Of a stretch of DNA of 39,888 nt, positions 1 through 7,174 are shown piece by piece (within the stretch, counting starts at the first letter, position 1; each line of letters opens with the position of its first letter). The DNA lies in the NCBI GenBank assembly GCA_023137125.1, contig JAGLPW010000137.1, forward strand, positions 1 to 39,888, read 5' to 3'. This DNA comes from Candidatus Cloacimonadota bacterium (GTDB lineage: Bacteria; Cloacimonadota; Cloacimonadia; Cloacimonadales; TCS61). The notes beneath the pieces are model-generated. The model ran no database searches, was not told where the DNA came from, and saw nothing but the letters and a program-made list of their open reading frames with translations. The position numbers were made by a program, and so were the translations under genes.

Positions 1-125
1 GAAGAAACTCTGTACTTTGGGATGGAAGAGACGACTCCAATTCTGTAGTTTCAAGTGGTATTTATTACTATAAAATTACTTCTGGTGAATTCTCAGAAAC
101 CAAGAAAATGATTTTGTTGAAATAA
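1..125 (+). CDS. C-terminal end of a T9SS-exported protein (5' truncated by window)
   Basis: Only the last 40 or so codons are present, read in the frame that starts at base 3 and ending in TAA at 123-125. The translation contains WDGRDDSNSVVSSGIYYYK and ends ETKKMILLK. This is the last part of the type A type IX secretion sorting domain seen in five other proteins of this window. Such domains direct folded cargo through the outer membrane and are normally cleaved or anchored at the surface. The catalytic or binding part lies outside the window, so function cannot be told. It is 13 bases upstream of the methionine sulfoxide reductase gene on the same strand. Confidence 0.85.
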   Translation, partial: RNSVLWDGRDDSNSVVSSGIYYYKITSGEFSETKKMILLK

Positions 126-138
126 TAATATTGAAAAA

Positions 139-1059
139 ATGAAAATAATTACCTTATCATTTTTATTTATGATCTCAGTTTTATTGGGAGGAAATGAAAT
201 AATGAAATATAATGAACTTAACGCAGAAGAAGAACGAGTTATAGTTCAAAAAGGAACAGAACAACCTTTCACAGGGAAATTTTATAATTATGATGAGAGC
301 GGAACTTATCTATGTAAGCGTTGTGATACACCTTTATTCAGATCAGATGATAAATTCGATTCTAATTGCGGATGGCCCAGTTTTGATGATGAAATAGAAG
401 GTGCTGTTAAAAGAGTTCCGGATGCCGATGGAATTAGAACCGAAATAACATGTGCAAATTGCGGAGCACATTTAGGTCATATTTTTCTAGGTGAAAATTA
501 TACTGAGAAGAATATTAGGCATTGTGTGAATTCCATCTCTTTGAACTTTATTTCGGAAAAATCAAAATCAGAAAAAGCGATATTTGCCGGAGGCTGTTTT
601 TGGGGGGTTGAATATCAATTTCAAAAAGTTGATGGTGTAACTGAAACTTCAGTTGGTTACATCGGAGGAAGTAAAACTAAACCTTCATACAAAGAAGTAT
701 GCACCGGAACAACAGGATATGCAGAAGCTATACAAATTACTTTTGATCCGCAGCAGGTAACTTATGAAAAACTGGTAAAATTCTTTTTTGAGATCCACGA
801 TTTTACTCAAGTTAACAGACAGGGACCAGATATTGGTGAACAATACCGCTCTGTAATTTTCTATACAAATGAGAATCAAAAAGAAACTGCCAAAAGTGTC
901 ATCAAAATATTGATAGATAAAGGTTACAAAGTAGCAACAACTATAGAAAAAGCTGACCAATTCTGGGATGCAGAAGAATACCATCAAGATTATTATAACA
1001 AGACCGGTGGTGATCCATATTGCCATATCTATAAGAAAATATTTGACAAGAAGAATTGA
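139..1059 (+). CDS. msrBA: Bifunctional peptide methionine sulfoxide reductase, MsrB-MsrA fusion
   Basis: Reduces both R- and S-methionine sulfoxide in oxidised proteins. Residues 23-140 form the MsrB half, with zinc CxxC pairs at 59-62 and 105-108, a GWPSF motif at 78-82 and the catalytic Cys129 in RHCVNS. Residues 146-306 form the MsrA half, with GCFWG (nucleophile Cys153), EYHQ at 280-283 and a likely resolving Cys295. The order is B then A, the reverse of the common MsrA-MsrB fusion. Residues 1-20 look like a signal peptide, which would place it in the periplasm. No Shine-Dalgarno precedes 139, whereas GGGAGG at 186-191 lies 10 bases before an in-frame ATG at 202, so a shorter cytoplasmic form is equally possible. 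Domain assignment is firm; start and location are open. Confidence 0.93.
   Translation: MKIITLSFLFMISVLLGGNEIMKYNELNAEEERVIVQKGTEQPFTGKFYNYDESGTYLCKRCDTPLFRSDDKFDSNCGWPSFDDEIEGAVKRVPDADGIRTEITCANCGAHLGHIFLGENYTEKNIRHCVNSISLNFISEKSKSEKAIFAGGCFWGVEYQFQKVDGVTETSVGYIGGSKTKPSYKEVCTGTTGYAEAIQITFDPQQVTYEKLVKFFFEIHDFTQVNRQGPDIGEQYRSVIFYTNENQKETAKSVIKILIDKGYKVATTIEKADQFWDAEEYHQDYYNKTGGDPYCHIYKKIFDKKN
186..191 (+). promoter_or_regulatory. Internal Shine-Dalgarno before an alternative msrBA start
   Basis: GGGAGG lies 10 bases upstream of the in-frame ATG at 202, which is codon 22 of the long msrBA frame. The first start at 139 has only an A/T-rich leader with no ribosome binding site. The site favours initiation at 202, giving a product without the hydrophobic N-terminus. 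Confidence 0.5.
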
Positions 1060-1159
1060 ATATCTGTTTTTAAATAAGTTTTATTTTTTAAGATTATATT
1101 TACTTTATAAAATATTTGTGTTGCAATTTGTTTGTATGAAATAAGTGTATGGAGTATCC

Positions 1160-2278
1160 ATGAAAATTTCTAATATTCTTTTTCTATTGTTAATATTTAT
1201 CTTATTCTTGACCTCCTGTTTAAAAAACAAAGACCCTGATAATTATTTTCTACATATTGATGAATTAGATAATTATCAAATCATTGGTCTATCCTCCATT
1301 AATGATGAAGAGATTAAATATTTTTCTCATTGTTATCATTTTGCATTTGATGATCTTGATAGAATCACAGAAATCAACTACTTAGTAGAAGGTGTCATTT
1401 CAGATAATGACCCTTACTTCAATGCAGCCAAAGTAATTATCACTTATTCTGATGGTTATGAAAAAAGATCTTTTTTGGATAAAAATAATTTTATTATTGA
1501 AAATTCAAATGGCGTTTATTATAATATATTAAAATATGATGATGAACAAAACACTGTAAATTTGTTTAATTATGATAACCATGATAACTTAATAGTTGAT
1601 ATTAATCAAGTTGTTCAATATAGGCGAAAGTTTGATAAAACAAAAAGACAAATTAATACAGTTTTCTTCAATGAGAAGGGTGAAAGAGTAAATTTAAATT
1701 ATGATTATTGTGAAACTTCAATTAATTATGATGATTTAGGCTATTCTCTGGAAATTAGATACTTTGATGTTGAGAATAAATTAACAGAAAACATATATGG
1801 CTTTGCAATTTTAAATAAAAAACAATTTTTAGACAGTAATATTCATGAAATCCGTTTTAAAGGTATTGATGAGCAGTTAAAAGAAATAAGAGATGGTTAT
1901 GCAATGGTAAGAGAAATTTATAATAATTTCTATATTCTATTTGAACAAAGTTATTATGGAATTGATGAAGAATTAAAAGAAAATAAACTTGGTTTTGCAA
2001 CCAAACAATACGTATATCCATACATGGGTGGTGGTACTAAGATAAATTATTATAACTCCAGCAATCAGTTAATAGAAATAGAAACAGATTTTAAAATAAT
2101 TCGTTATACATATGATAAACAAGGCTCAATTATTGAGATTTCAAATTATAACAAGCAAAGAAAATTAATAGAAAATGTATTAGGAATTGCTACTACTAAA
2201 TTTGAATATAATAATCTTATCAATAAAAAACAGGAATTTGAATATGACATCAATGGTAAAAAGCTTTATGATGATTAG
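1160..2278 (+). CDS. Lipoprotein made of tandem 32-residue repeats
   Basis: The start at 1160 is chosen over the GTG at 1145 because GGAG at 1151-1154 sits five bases before it and the product then begins MKISNILFLLLIFILFLTSC, a textbook lipoprotein signal with lipobox LTSC. The mature part is almost entirely repetitive. A motif of the form L-x-E-x4-G-(F/Y/I)-A-x6-Y-(D/N) recurs every 32 residues, near residues 112, 144, 176, 208, 240, 272, 304 and 336, with an earlier degenerate copy. The same 32-residue pattern (GYA...YD..GN..E..YF...GK) occurs in repeat proteins of other bacteria, but I know of no assigned function. It is probably a membrane-anchored surface or periplasmic scaffold. It stands 33 bases before an unknown membrane protein, with which it may be co-transcribed. 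Confidence 0.8.
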   Translation: MKISNILFLLLIFILFLTSCLKNKDPDNYFLHIDELDNYQIIGLSSINDEEIKYFSHCYHFAFDDLDRITEINYLVEGVISDNDPYFNAAKVIITYSDGYEKRSFLDKNNFIIENSNGVYYNILKYDDEQNTVNLFNYDNHDNLIVDINQVVQYRRKFDKTKRQINTVFFNEKGERVNLNYDYCETSINYDDLGYSLEIRYFDVENKLTENIYGFAILNKKQFLDSNIHEIRFKGIDEQLKEIRDGYAMVREIYNNFYILFEQSYYGIDEELKENKLGFATKQYVYPYMGGGTKINYYNSSNQLIEIETDFKIIRYTYDKQGSIIEISNYNKQRKLIENVLGIATTKFEYNNLINKKQEFEYDINGKKLYDD

Positions 2279-2310
2279 GAATAGCGTTTGACTAGCAAAA
2301 TTGAAAATTA

Positions 2311-3399
2311 ATGATTATGCAATTAGGAATTGAAATAACTTTATCTAGCTTCATACTCATAACTTGGGCAATCGTAAGTCTATTGGATAAAACATATGAT
2401 GATCAAGAAAAGCAAAAAGTACTTTCTGTAATTAACAAATTTAGTTCATTTAACAGTAAGGAATTAATTACAAGAGTGTATACTTATTATTTAAATTTAT
2501 TTGATAAGATTTATAGACCTTGGTTGAAAATCATCAAAATTGAAAATAGTTTTAAGACTAACTTTAATTTAATATTAGCACATGGTAACAGATTTAAGAG
2601 AATATTTAGAATTATAGTATATGTTAATATTGTATTCTGGGGAATTTTTGGTATTTTAATAGATTTATTTTTCTTGAATGGCATGGATCCAATTTCAATT
2701 TTACAAACTTTGATAATATTTTCAAGTTTTTACTTTCGATCAAAACATGGATATTCTCTACTTCGTTCAGTAATAATATCTTGTACAACAGTCCTTGTGG
2801 GAATATATATTTTTTATATCTTAGATGCTAATACACATTTTCCTGCAATCATATCTAATCCAAATAGTTTCATTTTTATGGGTTTAATTTCTCGTGTTTT
2901 TTTTCTTAGTCTTCCTTTTAATATTCCTGCTGATTATATCTCTATTATTGAAACTAGATGGATATTAGGAAAATTAAAAAAGCATTCATCCAGAAAGATC
3001 GTATTTTACTTACTATTAGATGTATTAATAACGGCATCTATTTTCATAATTCTAAGTTTGTATGTATTATTCCCCACATATATTGAGGATACTAATGCTT
3101 TAACAATAAGAATTGCTGGTTGGTCTCAAGGAACTGCTTTAATAAAAAACGTATATATACTTTTCTTTATTCCATTTATCATGACATTCTTTTCTTCAAT
3201 ATTGTTGTATCTGTTTATATTCACATCTTTTTTCATACGATTGCTAATGAAATTTGTAAATATTTTATTTAATGCAAAATTATTGTTTCATCCCCCAAAA
3301 TATCCATTACAATTTTTAGGTTTGGCTATCACAATTGGGTTAATTATCTTTTACTTTATTATACGATTAATTTCATACGCATTGCAATTAATAGTTTAA
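2311..3399 (+). CDS. Unknown multi-pass membrane protein
   Basis: I do not recognise this 362-residue protein. Hydrophobic stretches suggest about seven or eight membrane helices, near residues 5-25, 98-122, 150-172, 185-205, 230-255, 280-310 and 335-360. A hydrophilic section at 26-95 is rich in Lys and aromatic residues. No catalytic motif, transporter signature or repeat is visible. It follows the 32-residue-repeat lipoprotein by 33 bases on the same strand, so the two may form a small operon. No clear Shine-Dalgarno precedes the ATG at 2311; an ATG two codons further on is an alternative. Codon composition is as A/T-rich as its neighbour, which supports it being a real gene. Confidence 0.7.
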   Translation: MIMQLGIEITLSSFILITWAIVSLLDKTYDDQEKQKVLSVINKFSSFNSKELITRVYTYYLNLFDKIYRPWLKIIKIENSFKTNFNLILAHGNRFKRIFRIIVYVNIVFWGIFGILIDLFFLNGMDPISILQTLIIFSSFYFRSKHGYSLLRSVIISCTTVLVGIYIFYILDANTHFPAIISNPNSFIFMGLISRVFFLSLPFNIPADYISIIETRWILGKLKKHSSRKIVFYLLLDVLITASIFIILSLYVLFPTYIEDTNALTIRIAGWSQGTALIKNVYILFFIPFIMTFFSSILLYLFIFTSFFIRLLMKFVNILFNAKLLFHPPKYPLQFLGLAITIGLIIFYFIIRLISYALQLIV

Positions 3400-3452
3400 C
3401 TGTTCATTTTCTAACTATTTTTTTCAAATTTAGAATAAGTATTAAATAATTA

Positions 3453-3497
3453 TTGACACTCAATTCGGTAACACTTTTTTGTCTTTTCGTAACACGG
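3453..3497 (+). promoter_or_regulatory. Probable nikR promoter and operator region
   Basis: A consensus -35 hexamer TTGACA is at 3453-3458, but no convincing -10 box follows at the usual spacing. Two copies of GTAACAC, at 3468-3474 and 3489-3495, lie 21 bases apart (two helical turns) and end just before the nikR ribosome binding site. GTAACAC resembles the half-site I recall for NikR operators in some non-enteric bacteria. Here the copies are direct rather than inverted, so autoregulation by NikR is an inference. Confidence 0.4.
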
Positions 3498-3504
3498 AGG
3501 ATAA

Positions 3505-3915
3505 ATGTCTGATCTTATTAGATTCGGAGTTTCTATTGATAAGGAACTCCTTGAAAAATATGATGCAAAAATAAAGTTAGAGAATTACTCAAATCGTTCT
3601 AATGCTATTGCCGATCTTATTCGCGAAGAATTGATCAAACAAGAATGGCAGGAAGATAAAATTATAACCGGTGTTGTCACAATCGTATTCGACCACCATA
3701 AACGAGACCTCGTAAATACTCTTACCAATATTCAGCATGATCATCACGATCTAATTATTTCATCTCAGCACATACATTTAGATCACGATTATTGTTTTGA
3801 GATCGTTGTAGTTAAAGGCAAACCGAAAGAGTTGAAGAATCTCTGTACTAAATTAAAAGCTGCAAAAGGTGTGAAACATGCAAACCTGAATTTGGCAACA
3901 ACTGGAGAAATCTGA
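3505..3915 (+). CDS. nikR: Nickel-responsive transcriptional regulator NikR
   Basis: A 136-residue ribbon-helix-helix repressor with an ACT-like nickel-sensing domain. Residues 1-45 match the DNA-binding part (IRFGVSIDKELLEKYD, then SNRSNAIADLIRE). The high-affinity nickel ligands of E. coli NikR (His76, His87, His89, Cys95) align with His78, His89, His91 and Cys97 in the segment QHDHHDLIISSQHIHLDHDY and the following Cys. Length is normal for the family. The start has a good GGAGG site at 3496-3500. It heads a run with a likely nickel permease and hypB, so it probably senses cytoplasmic nickel and controls uptake. The extra His residues around the site (80, 81, 94) are typical variation. Confidence 0.95.
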   Translation: MSDLIRFGVSIDKELLEKYDAKIKLENYSNRSNAIADLIREELIKQEWQEDKIITGVVTIVFDHHKRDLVNTLTNIQHDHHDLIISSQHIHLDHDYCFEIVVVKGKPKELKNLCTKLKAAKGVKHANLNLATTGEI

Positions 3916-3984
3916 TACATATGATTCATCAAATAACTCCAAATGTATTAATTAATAATTATAAAAAAAAATTAGGAGAATATA

Positions 3985-4689
3985 ATGAGTAACGAGATCA
4001 CCCTTTTAGCAATTACAGCCGCATCTATCGGATTTTTTCACACACTATTCGGTCCTGACCATTATCTACCATTCATCATGATGTCTAAAGCACGAAATTG
4101 GAAGATGCGAAAAACTATGTTAATAACTTTTCTATGTGGATTAGGTCATGTGGGAAGTTCAATAGTTCTTGGAATTATCGGAATTTCAGTTGGAATAGCA
4201 ATTTCCAAAATAGAAATGTTTGAATCTTTTAGAGGTAATATGGCAGCTTGGGCATTTATTGTTTTTGGCTTTGTTTATCTTGTTTGGGGGATTCGCCAGG
4301 CAATTAGAAATAAACCTCATACACATTTACATCTTCATGAAGACGGATCAAAGCATGAGCATGTTCATTCCCATAAAGAAGAACACTCACATGTTCATGG
4401 CAAAAAGAATATAACACCCTGGGTTCTATTCACAATTTTCGTGCTCGGTCCTTGCGAGCCTTTGATACCAATTTTAATGTATCCCAGCGCAAAGAACAGC
4501 ATGTCAGGATTGGTATTTATAACTTTAATTTTTGCAGTTGTAACTATAACTACAATGATGACGGTTGTATACGTTGCATCTTTGGGTTACAAATTTGTTC
4601 CAATGAAAAAAATGGAAAGATATTCGCATGCAATTGCCGGTTTCATTATTATGTTCAGTGGATTAGGTATTCAGTTTTTAGGACTGTAA
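3985..4689 (+). CDS. Probable nickel/cobalt permease, NicO/UreH-like, with His-rich loop
   Basis: A 234-residue protein with about six membrane helices. The first helix carries HTLFGPDH at about residues 19-26, the H-x4-D-H type signature of NicO/UreH-like metal transporters. A long hydrophilic loop at about 112-139 is packed with histidine (HTHLHLHEDGSKHEHVHSHK and following), a typical metal-gathering loop. A later helix has GPCEPLIP. The gene lies between nikR and hypB, 69 bases after nikR, with AGGAG before its ATG, which supports nickel as substrate. Cobalt or another divalent metal cannot be excluded. Some relatives are annotated as urease accessory UreH or as sulfite exporter-like proteins, but no urease gene is seen here. 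Confidence 0.8.
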   Translation: MSNEITLLAITAASIGFFHTLFGPDHYLPFIMMSKARNWKMRKTMLITFLCGLGHVGSSIVLGIIGISVGIAISKIEMFESFRGNMAAWAFIVFGFVYLVWGIRQAIRNKPHTHLHLHEDGSKHEHVHSHKEEHSHVHGKKNITPWVLFTIFVLGPCEPLIPILMYPSAKNSMSGLVFITLIFAVVTITTMMTVVYVASLGYKFVPMKKMERYSHAIAGFIIMFSGLGIQFLGL

Positions 4690-4709
4690 CTCAGACACTC
4701 TTGTCTGAG
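4690..4709 (+). repeat. Stem-loop directly after the permease stop codon
   Basis: An eight-base-pair perfect inverted repeat, CTCAGACA and TGTCTGAG, with a four-base loop CTCT, begins at the base after the TAA at 4687-4689. No T-tract follows, so it is more likely an mRNA-stability or processing element between permease and hypB than a full terminator. Confidence 0.55.
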
Positions 4710-4794
4710 CACAAAGCATAATTAAGAGTGATTGTGATACAAAAAAGCAGTAACTCAAAGCCCTCGCTTTTAAAATTTGAATTAGGAGAAATAG

Positions 4795-5445
4795 ATGGAT
4801 AAAACAGAAGTTAAGGTAATGAAGAAAATATTAAGTGCAAACGACAAGATCGCTGAAGAATTGCGTGATGATCTCACAAAAAAAGGTATTAATTTTCTAA
4901 ATCTGATGAGTTCACCCGGATCAGGGAAAACAACCATAATGGAGCGCACTGCCCAAGAATTAGGTGACAAGATCTGCGTTATCGAAGGTGATATTCAAAC
5001 TACTCTCGATGCGGAAAGAGTTGCTAAAGCTGGAATCCAGACATTCCAGATAAACACCGGTGCTTTTGGTGGTGATTGCCATTTAGAATCTGCCTGGATA
5101 CGTTCTGCTATTGATGAAATGGATTTGACTAATATTGAAACTATCTTTGTAGAGAATATTGGCAATCTGGTTTGCCCTGCAGAATTTGATGTTGGCGCTC
5201 ATACGAACGCTGTAGTGCTCAGTGTTACCGAAGGTGAAGATAAACCCTTAAAATACCCACTTGCCTTCCAGACTTCTTCTTTATGCATTATATCAAAGAT
5301 CGACCTTCTACCCTATCTTGATATTAAGATCGAAGATATAAAAGAAAACGTTAAAAAGGTTAATCCTAAAATGAAGGTTATCGAATTATCTGCTAAAACA
5401 GGTGAAGGGCTACAAAATTGGATCGATTATTTAAAGAATGGTTAA
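4795..5445 (+). CDS. hypB: HypB, GTPase for nickel insertion
   Basis: A 216-residue SIMIBI-class GTPase that delivers nickel to [NiFe] hydrogenase and, in some bacteria, to urease. The P-loop SSPGSGKTT is at 39-47, EGD at 64-66 is the switch I region, and the G-domain metal site GGDCHLES has Cys95 and His96. A further conserved Cys127 is in GNLVCPAEFDVG. The G4 motif reads SKIDLLPY, with Ser where many have Asn. It lacks the long N-terminal His-rich extension and CxxCGC motif of the E. coli type, so the His-rich function may be supplied by the adjacent permease loop. No hypA or hydrogenase gene is in the window. AGGAG precedes the ATG. Confidence 0.93.
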   Translation: MDKTEVKVMKKILSANDKIAEELRDDLTKKGINFLNLMSSPGSGKTTIMERTAQELGDKICVIEGDIQTTLDAERVAKAGIQTFQINTGAFGGDCHLESAWIRSAIDEMDLTNIETIFVENIGNLVCPAEFDVGAHTNAVVLSVTEGEDKPLKYPLAFQTSSLCIISKIDLLPYLDIKIEDIKENVKKVNPKMKVIELSAKTGEGLQNWIDYLKNG

Positions 5446-5527
5446 ATAAATTCTAAAAATTTTTTTATTGTCATTTAATTATAAAATTAGATTTTTGGCG
5501 AAAAATATAATTCCGGAGTGAAAAAAA

Positions 5528-6118
5528 ATGACACATACAACCTATGCAGATATCCTTCTGCCAATTGGGAGAAAATCTACAATGCTGTATAATATTGTGT
5601 TGGTAATAGCAGGCTCTATATTAATAACACTTTCAGCGAAAATTTCTATTCCACTTTCTTTCAGCCCTGTTCCGGTTACAATGCAGACTTTGGCAATTCT
5701 GCTTATTGGAACATTATATGGAAGCAAACGCGGTAGCTTAACGGTTCTTGCTTATATCTCGCAGGGAATTATGGGAATTCCTGTTTTTGCAAAAGCAGGA
5801 TCAGGTTTTGCATATTTAATGGGTCCAACAGGTGGCTACCTTATTGGTTTTGTTTTTGCAGCATTTATTACAGGTTATTTTGCAGAGAAGGGGTGGGATA
5901 GAAGTTTCTGGAAAACAGCTCTTGCAATGACAATTGGAACTTCTTTTATCTTTATTTTTGGAGTATTTTGGCTTAGTTTTTTCCTCGGTTTCGGAAAAGC
6001 TGTGATGGTGGGTTTAATACCTTTTATTATCGGAGCAATTTTAAAGATCGTTATTGCGGATGCGTTGATACCTTCAGGTTGGAAAATTTTGGAAAAATTA
6101 AATTTACTCAAACCTTAA
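5528..6118 (+). CDS. bioY: Biotin transporter BioY (ECF S-component)
   Basis: A 196-residue integral membrane protein that binds biotin for uptake, alone or with an energy-coupling module not seen here. Typical BioY segments are present: SPVPVTMQTLAILLIGTLYG at about 47-66, the AYISQGIMGIPVFA stretch at about 75-88, and GPTGGYLIGF at about 99-108. Six hydrophobic helices fit the family. GGAG stands nine bases before the ATG. It follows hypB by 82 bases on the same strand. No BirA site was recognised upstream. The first 17 residues, before the first helix, are longer than in many homologues, so a start at the internal Met19 is possible. Confidence 0.93.
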   Translation: MTHTTYADILLPIGRKSTMLYNIVLVIAGSILITLSAKISIPLSFSPVPVTMQTLAILLIGTLYGSKRGSLTVLAYISQGIMGIPVFAKAGSGFAYLMGPTGGYLIGFVFAAFITGYFAEKGWDRSFWKTALAMTIGTSFIFIFGVFWLSFFLGFGKAVMVGLIPFIIGAILKIVIADALIPSGWKILEKLNLLKP

Positions 6119-6342
6119 TTTGAAAAGGTAAGTATTTATAAAGGCAATTATAATGAGAATTGAAAAAATATATCAAAATATTTTTAAAACAGGCTTCGGA
6201 TGATTTTGCTCATGCAAATTCGGTTCGAGTTTGTTTATTAATTTTATTAATTAAAGGACGGTAGAATGTAGATATTATTCATATCAAACTCCAATCGAAT
6301 TGATGATTTCCGGTGGAAAGAAATAATCAAAAGGAGTTAGAA

Positions 6343-7164
6343 ATGAATAGAGATAATCTATTAAATCTTGTTGAAAAAATAATTTTAAAAGCTAAATGGT
6401 TTCCGATAGATCTTTCGCAAATCTCAAAAGAAGTTGCAAAAAAAATTAATACTCAAAAAATAAATCGTATTTCATCTACAATTGATATATTGCTTCAAAC
6501 TAACGACATTGTTATCTTCAATGATAATGGTGAGTATTTTCATAAGCAAAATATAATCGCAATAAAAGATAAAATAATTTTGTTGATTGAAAAATATCAT
6601 AATAAATATCCGCATAAGAAAGGAATTACAAATTCAGAACTAAAAAAACTATTATCAAGCAATAAGAAGAAAAAAAAGAAACGGGTAATTTCACCTGATT
6701 TGTTCCAATCTATATTGCAAAATTTAACATCTGAGAATCTAATTTTTTATAATCTGAATTTTATTTGCTTGAATGGTTTCGTACAAAATGGAATTGATGA
6801 AAAACAGCAAAAGATAGATGATTTCATATTTAATTATATTAAAAAAAAGAAATTTACTAGAATTTTAATTTCAAATATTGTTCAAGAACAAAATACTAAC
6901 ATAAAAACGGTTTTATACAGTTTGAAAATCCTTAATAAAAACAATTTGATAATTAAGATCAATGATTCCATATATGCTGATGTTGATAGTTTAATTTTTC
7001 TGAAAAAGAAAATCTTTGATTTCATCAAATCTAATAGTAGCATTCATGTTAAGGAAATTGCGGAATTAGCTAACACTTCTCGAAGAACAATATCACCAGT
7101 TGCCGATTATTTAGATCAAATTAAATTTACTAAAAGAGTTGAAGATAAACGGATTTTATATTAA
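6343..7164 (+). CDS. Stand-alone SelB C-terminal (domain IV) winged-helix protein
   Basis: The start at 6343 is preferred over the GTG at 6313 because AAGGAG lies six bases before it. The 273-residue product aligns by eye with the four winged-helix repeats of domain IV of SelB, the selenocysteine-specific elongation factor, which binds the SECIS hairpin in mRNA. The best match is the end: LIIKINDSIYADVDSLIF, then SRRTISPVADYLDQIKFT and KRVEDKRIL correspond to the SelB segments that close with LEYFDRIGFTRR in E. coli. Repeats fall near 1-66, 67-142, 150-213 and 214-273. The EF-Tu-like GTPase half, about 370 residues, is absent; only 224 bases separate this gene from bioY. A run of lysine codons near 6668-6690 is a slippage hazard, but the frame stays open. 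It is convergent with selA, 10 bases away. Either SelB is split in two genes or this is a separate RNA-binding protein. Confidence 0.75.
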   Translation: MNRDNLLNLVEKIILKAKWFPIDLSQISKEVAKKINTQKINRISSTIDILLQTNDIVIFNDNGEYFHKQNIIAIKDKIILLIEKYHNKYPHKKGITNSELKKLLSSNKKKKKKRVISPDLFQSILQNLTSENLIFYNLNFICLNGFVQNGIDEKQQKIDDFIFNYIKKKKFTRILISNIVQEQNTNIKTVLYSLKILNKNNLIIKINDSIYADVDSLIFLKKKIFDFIKSNSSIHVKEIAELANTSRRTISPVADYLDQIKFTKRVEDKRILY

Positions 7165-7174
7165 ATAATATTTT

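Noticed and set aside
5452-5470. Terminator after hypB
   Set aside because: The A-run followed by T-run (TAAAAATTTTTTTA) forms only a weak AT stem, so I do not call a terminator between hypB and bioY.
6180-6240. Possible tRNA-Sec or other tRNA-like element before the SelB-like gene
   Set aside because: A hairpin with TCAT loop (GATTTTGC/GCAAATTC) and a GGTTCGAG segment recall tRNA arms, but no acceptor stem, T-stem pairing or CCA can be drawn, and the loop does not give a proper TCA anticodon arm.
6665-6692. Frameshift in the SelB-like gene at the poly-A/lysine run
   Set aside because: The run could cause slippage, but the zero frame stays open through all four winged helices to a sensible end, so no frameshift is needed to explain the protein.
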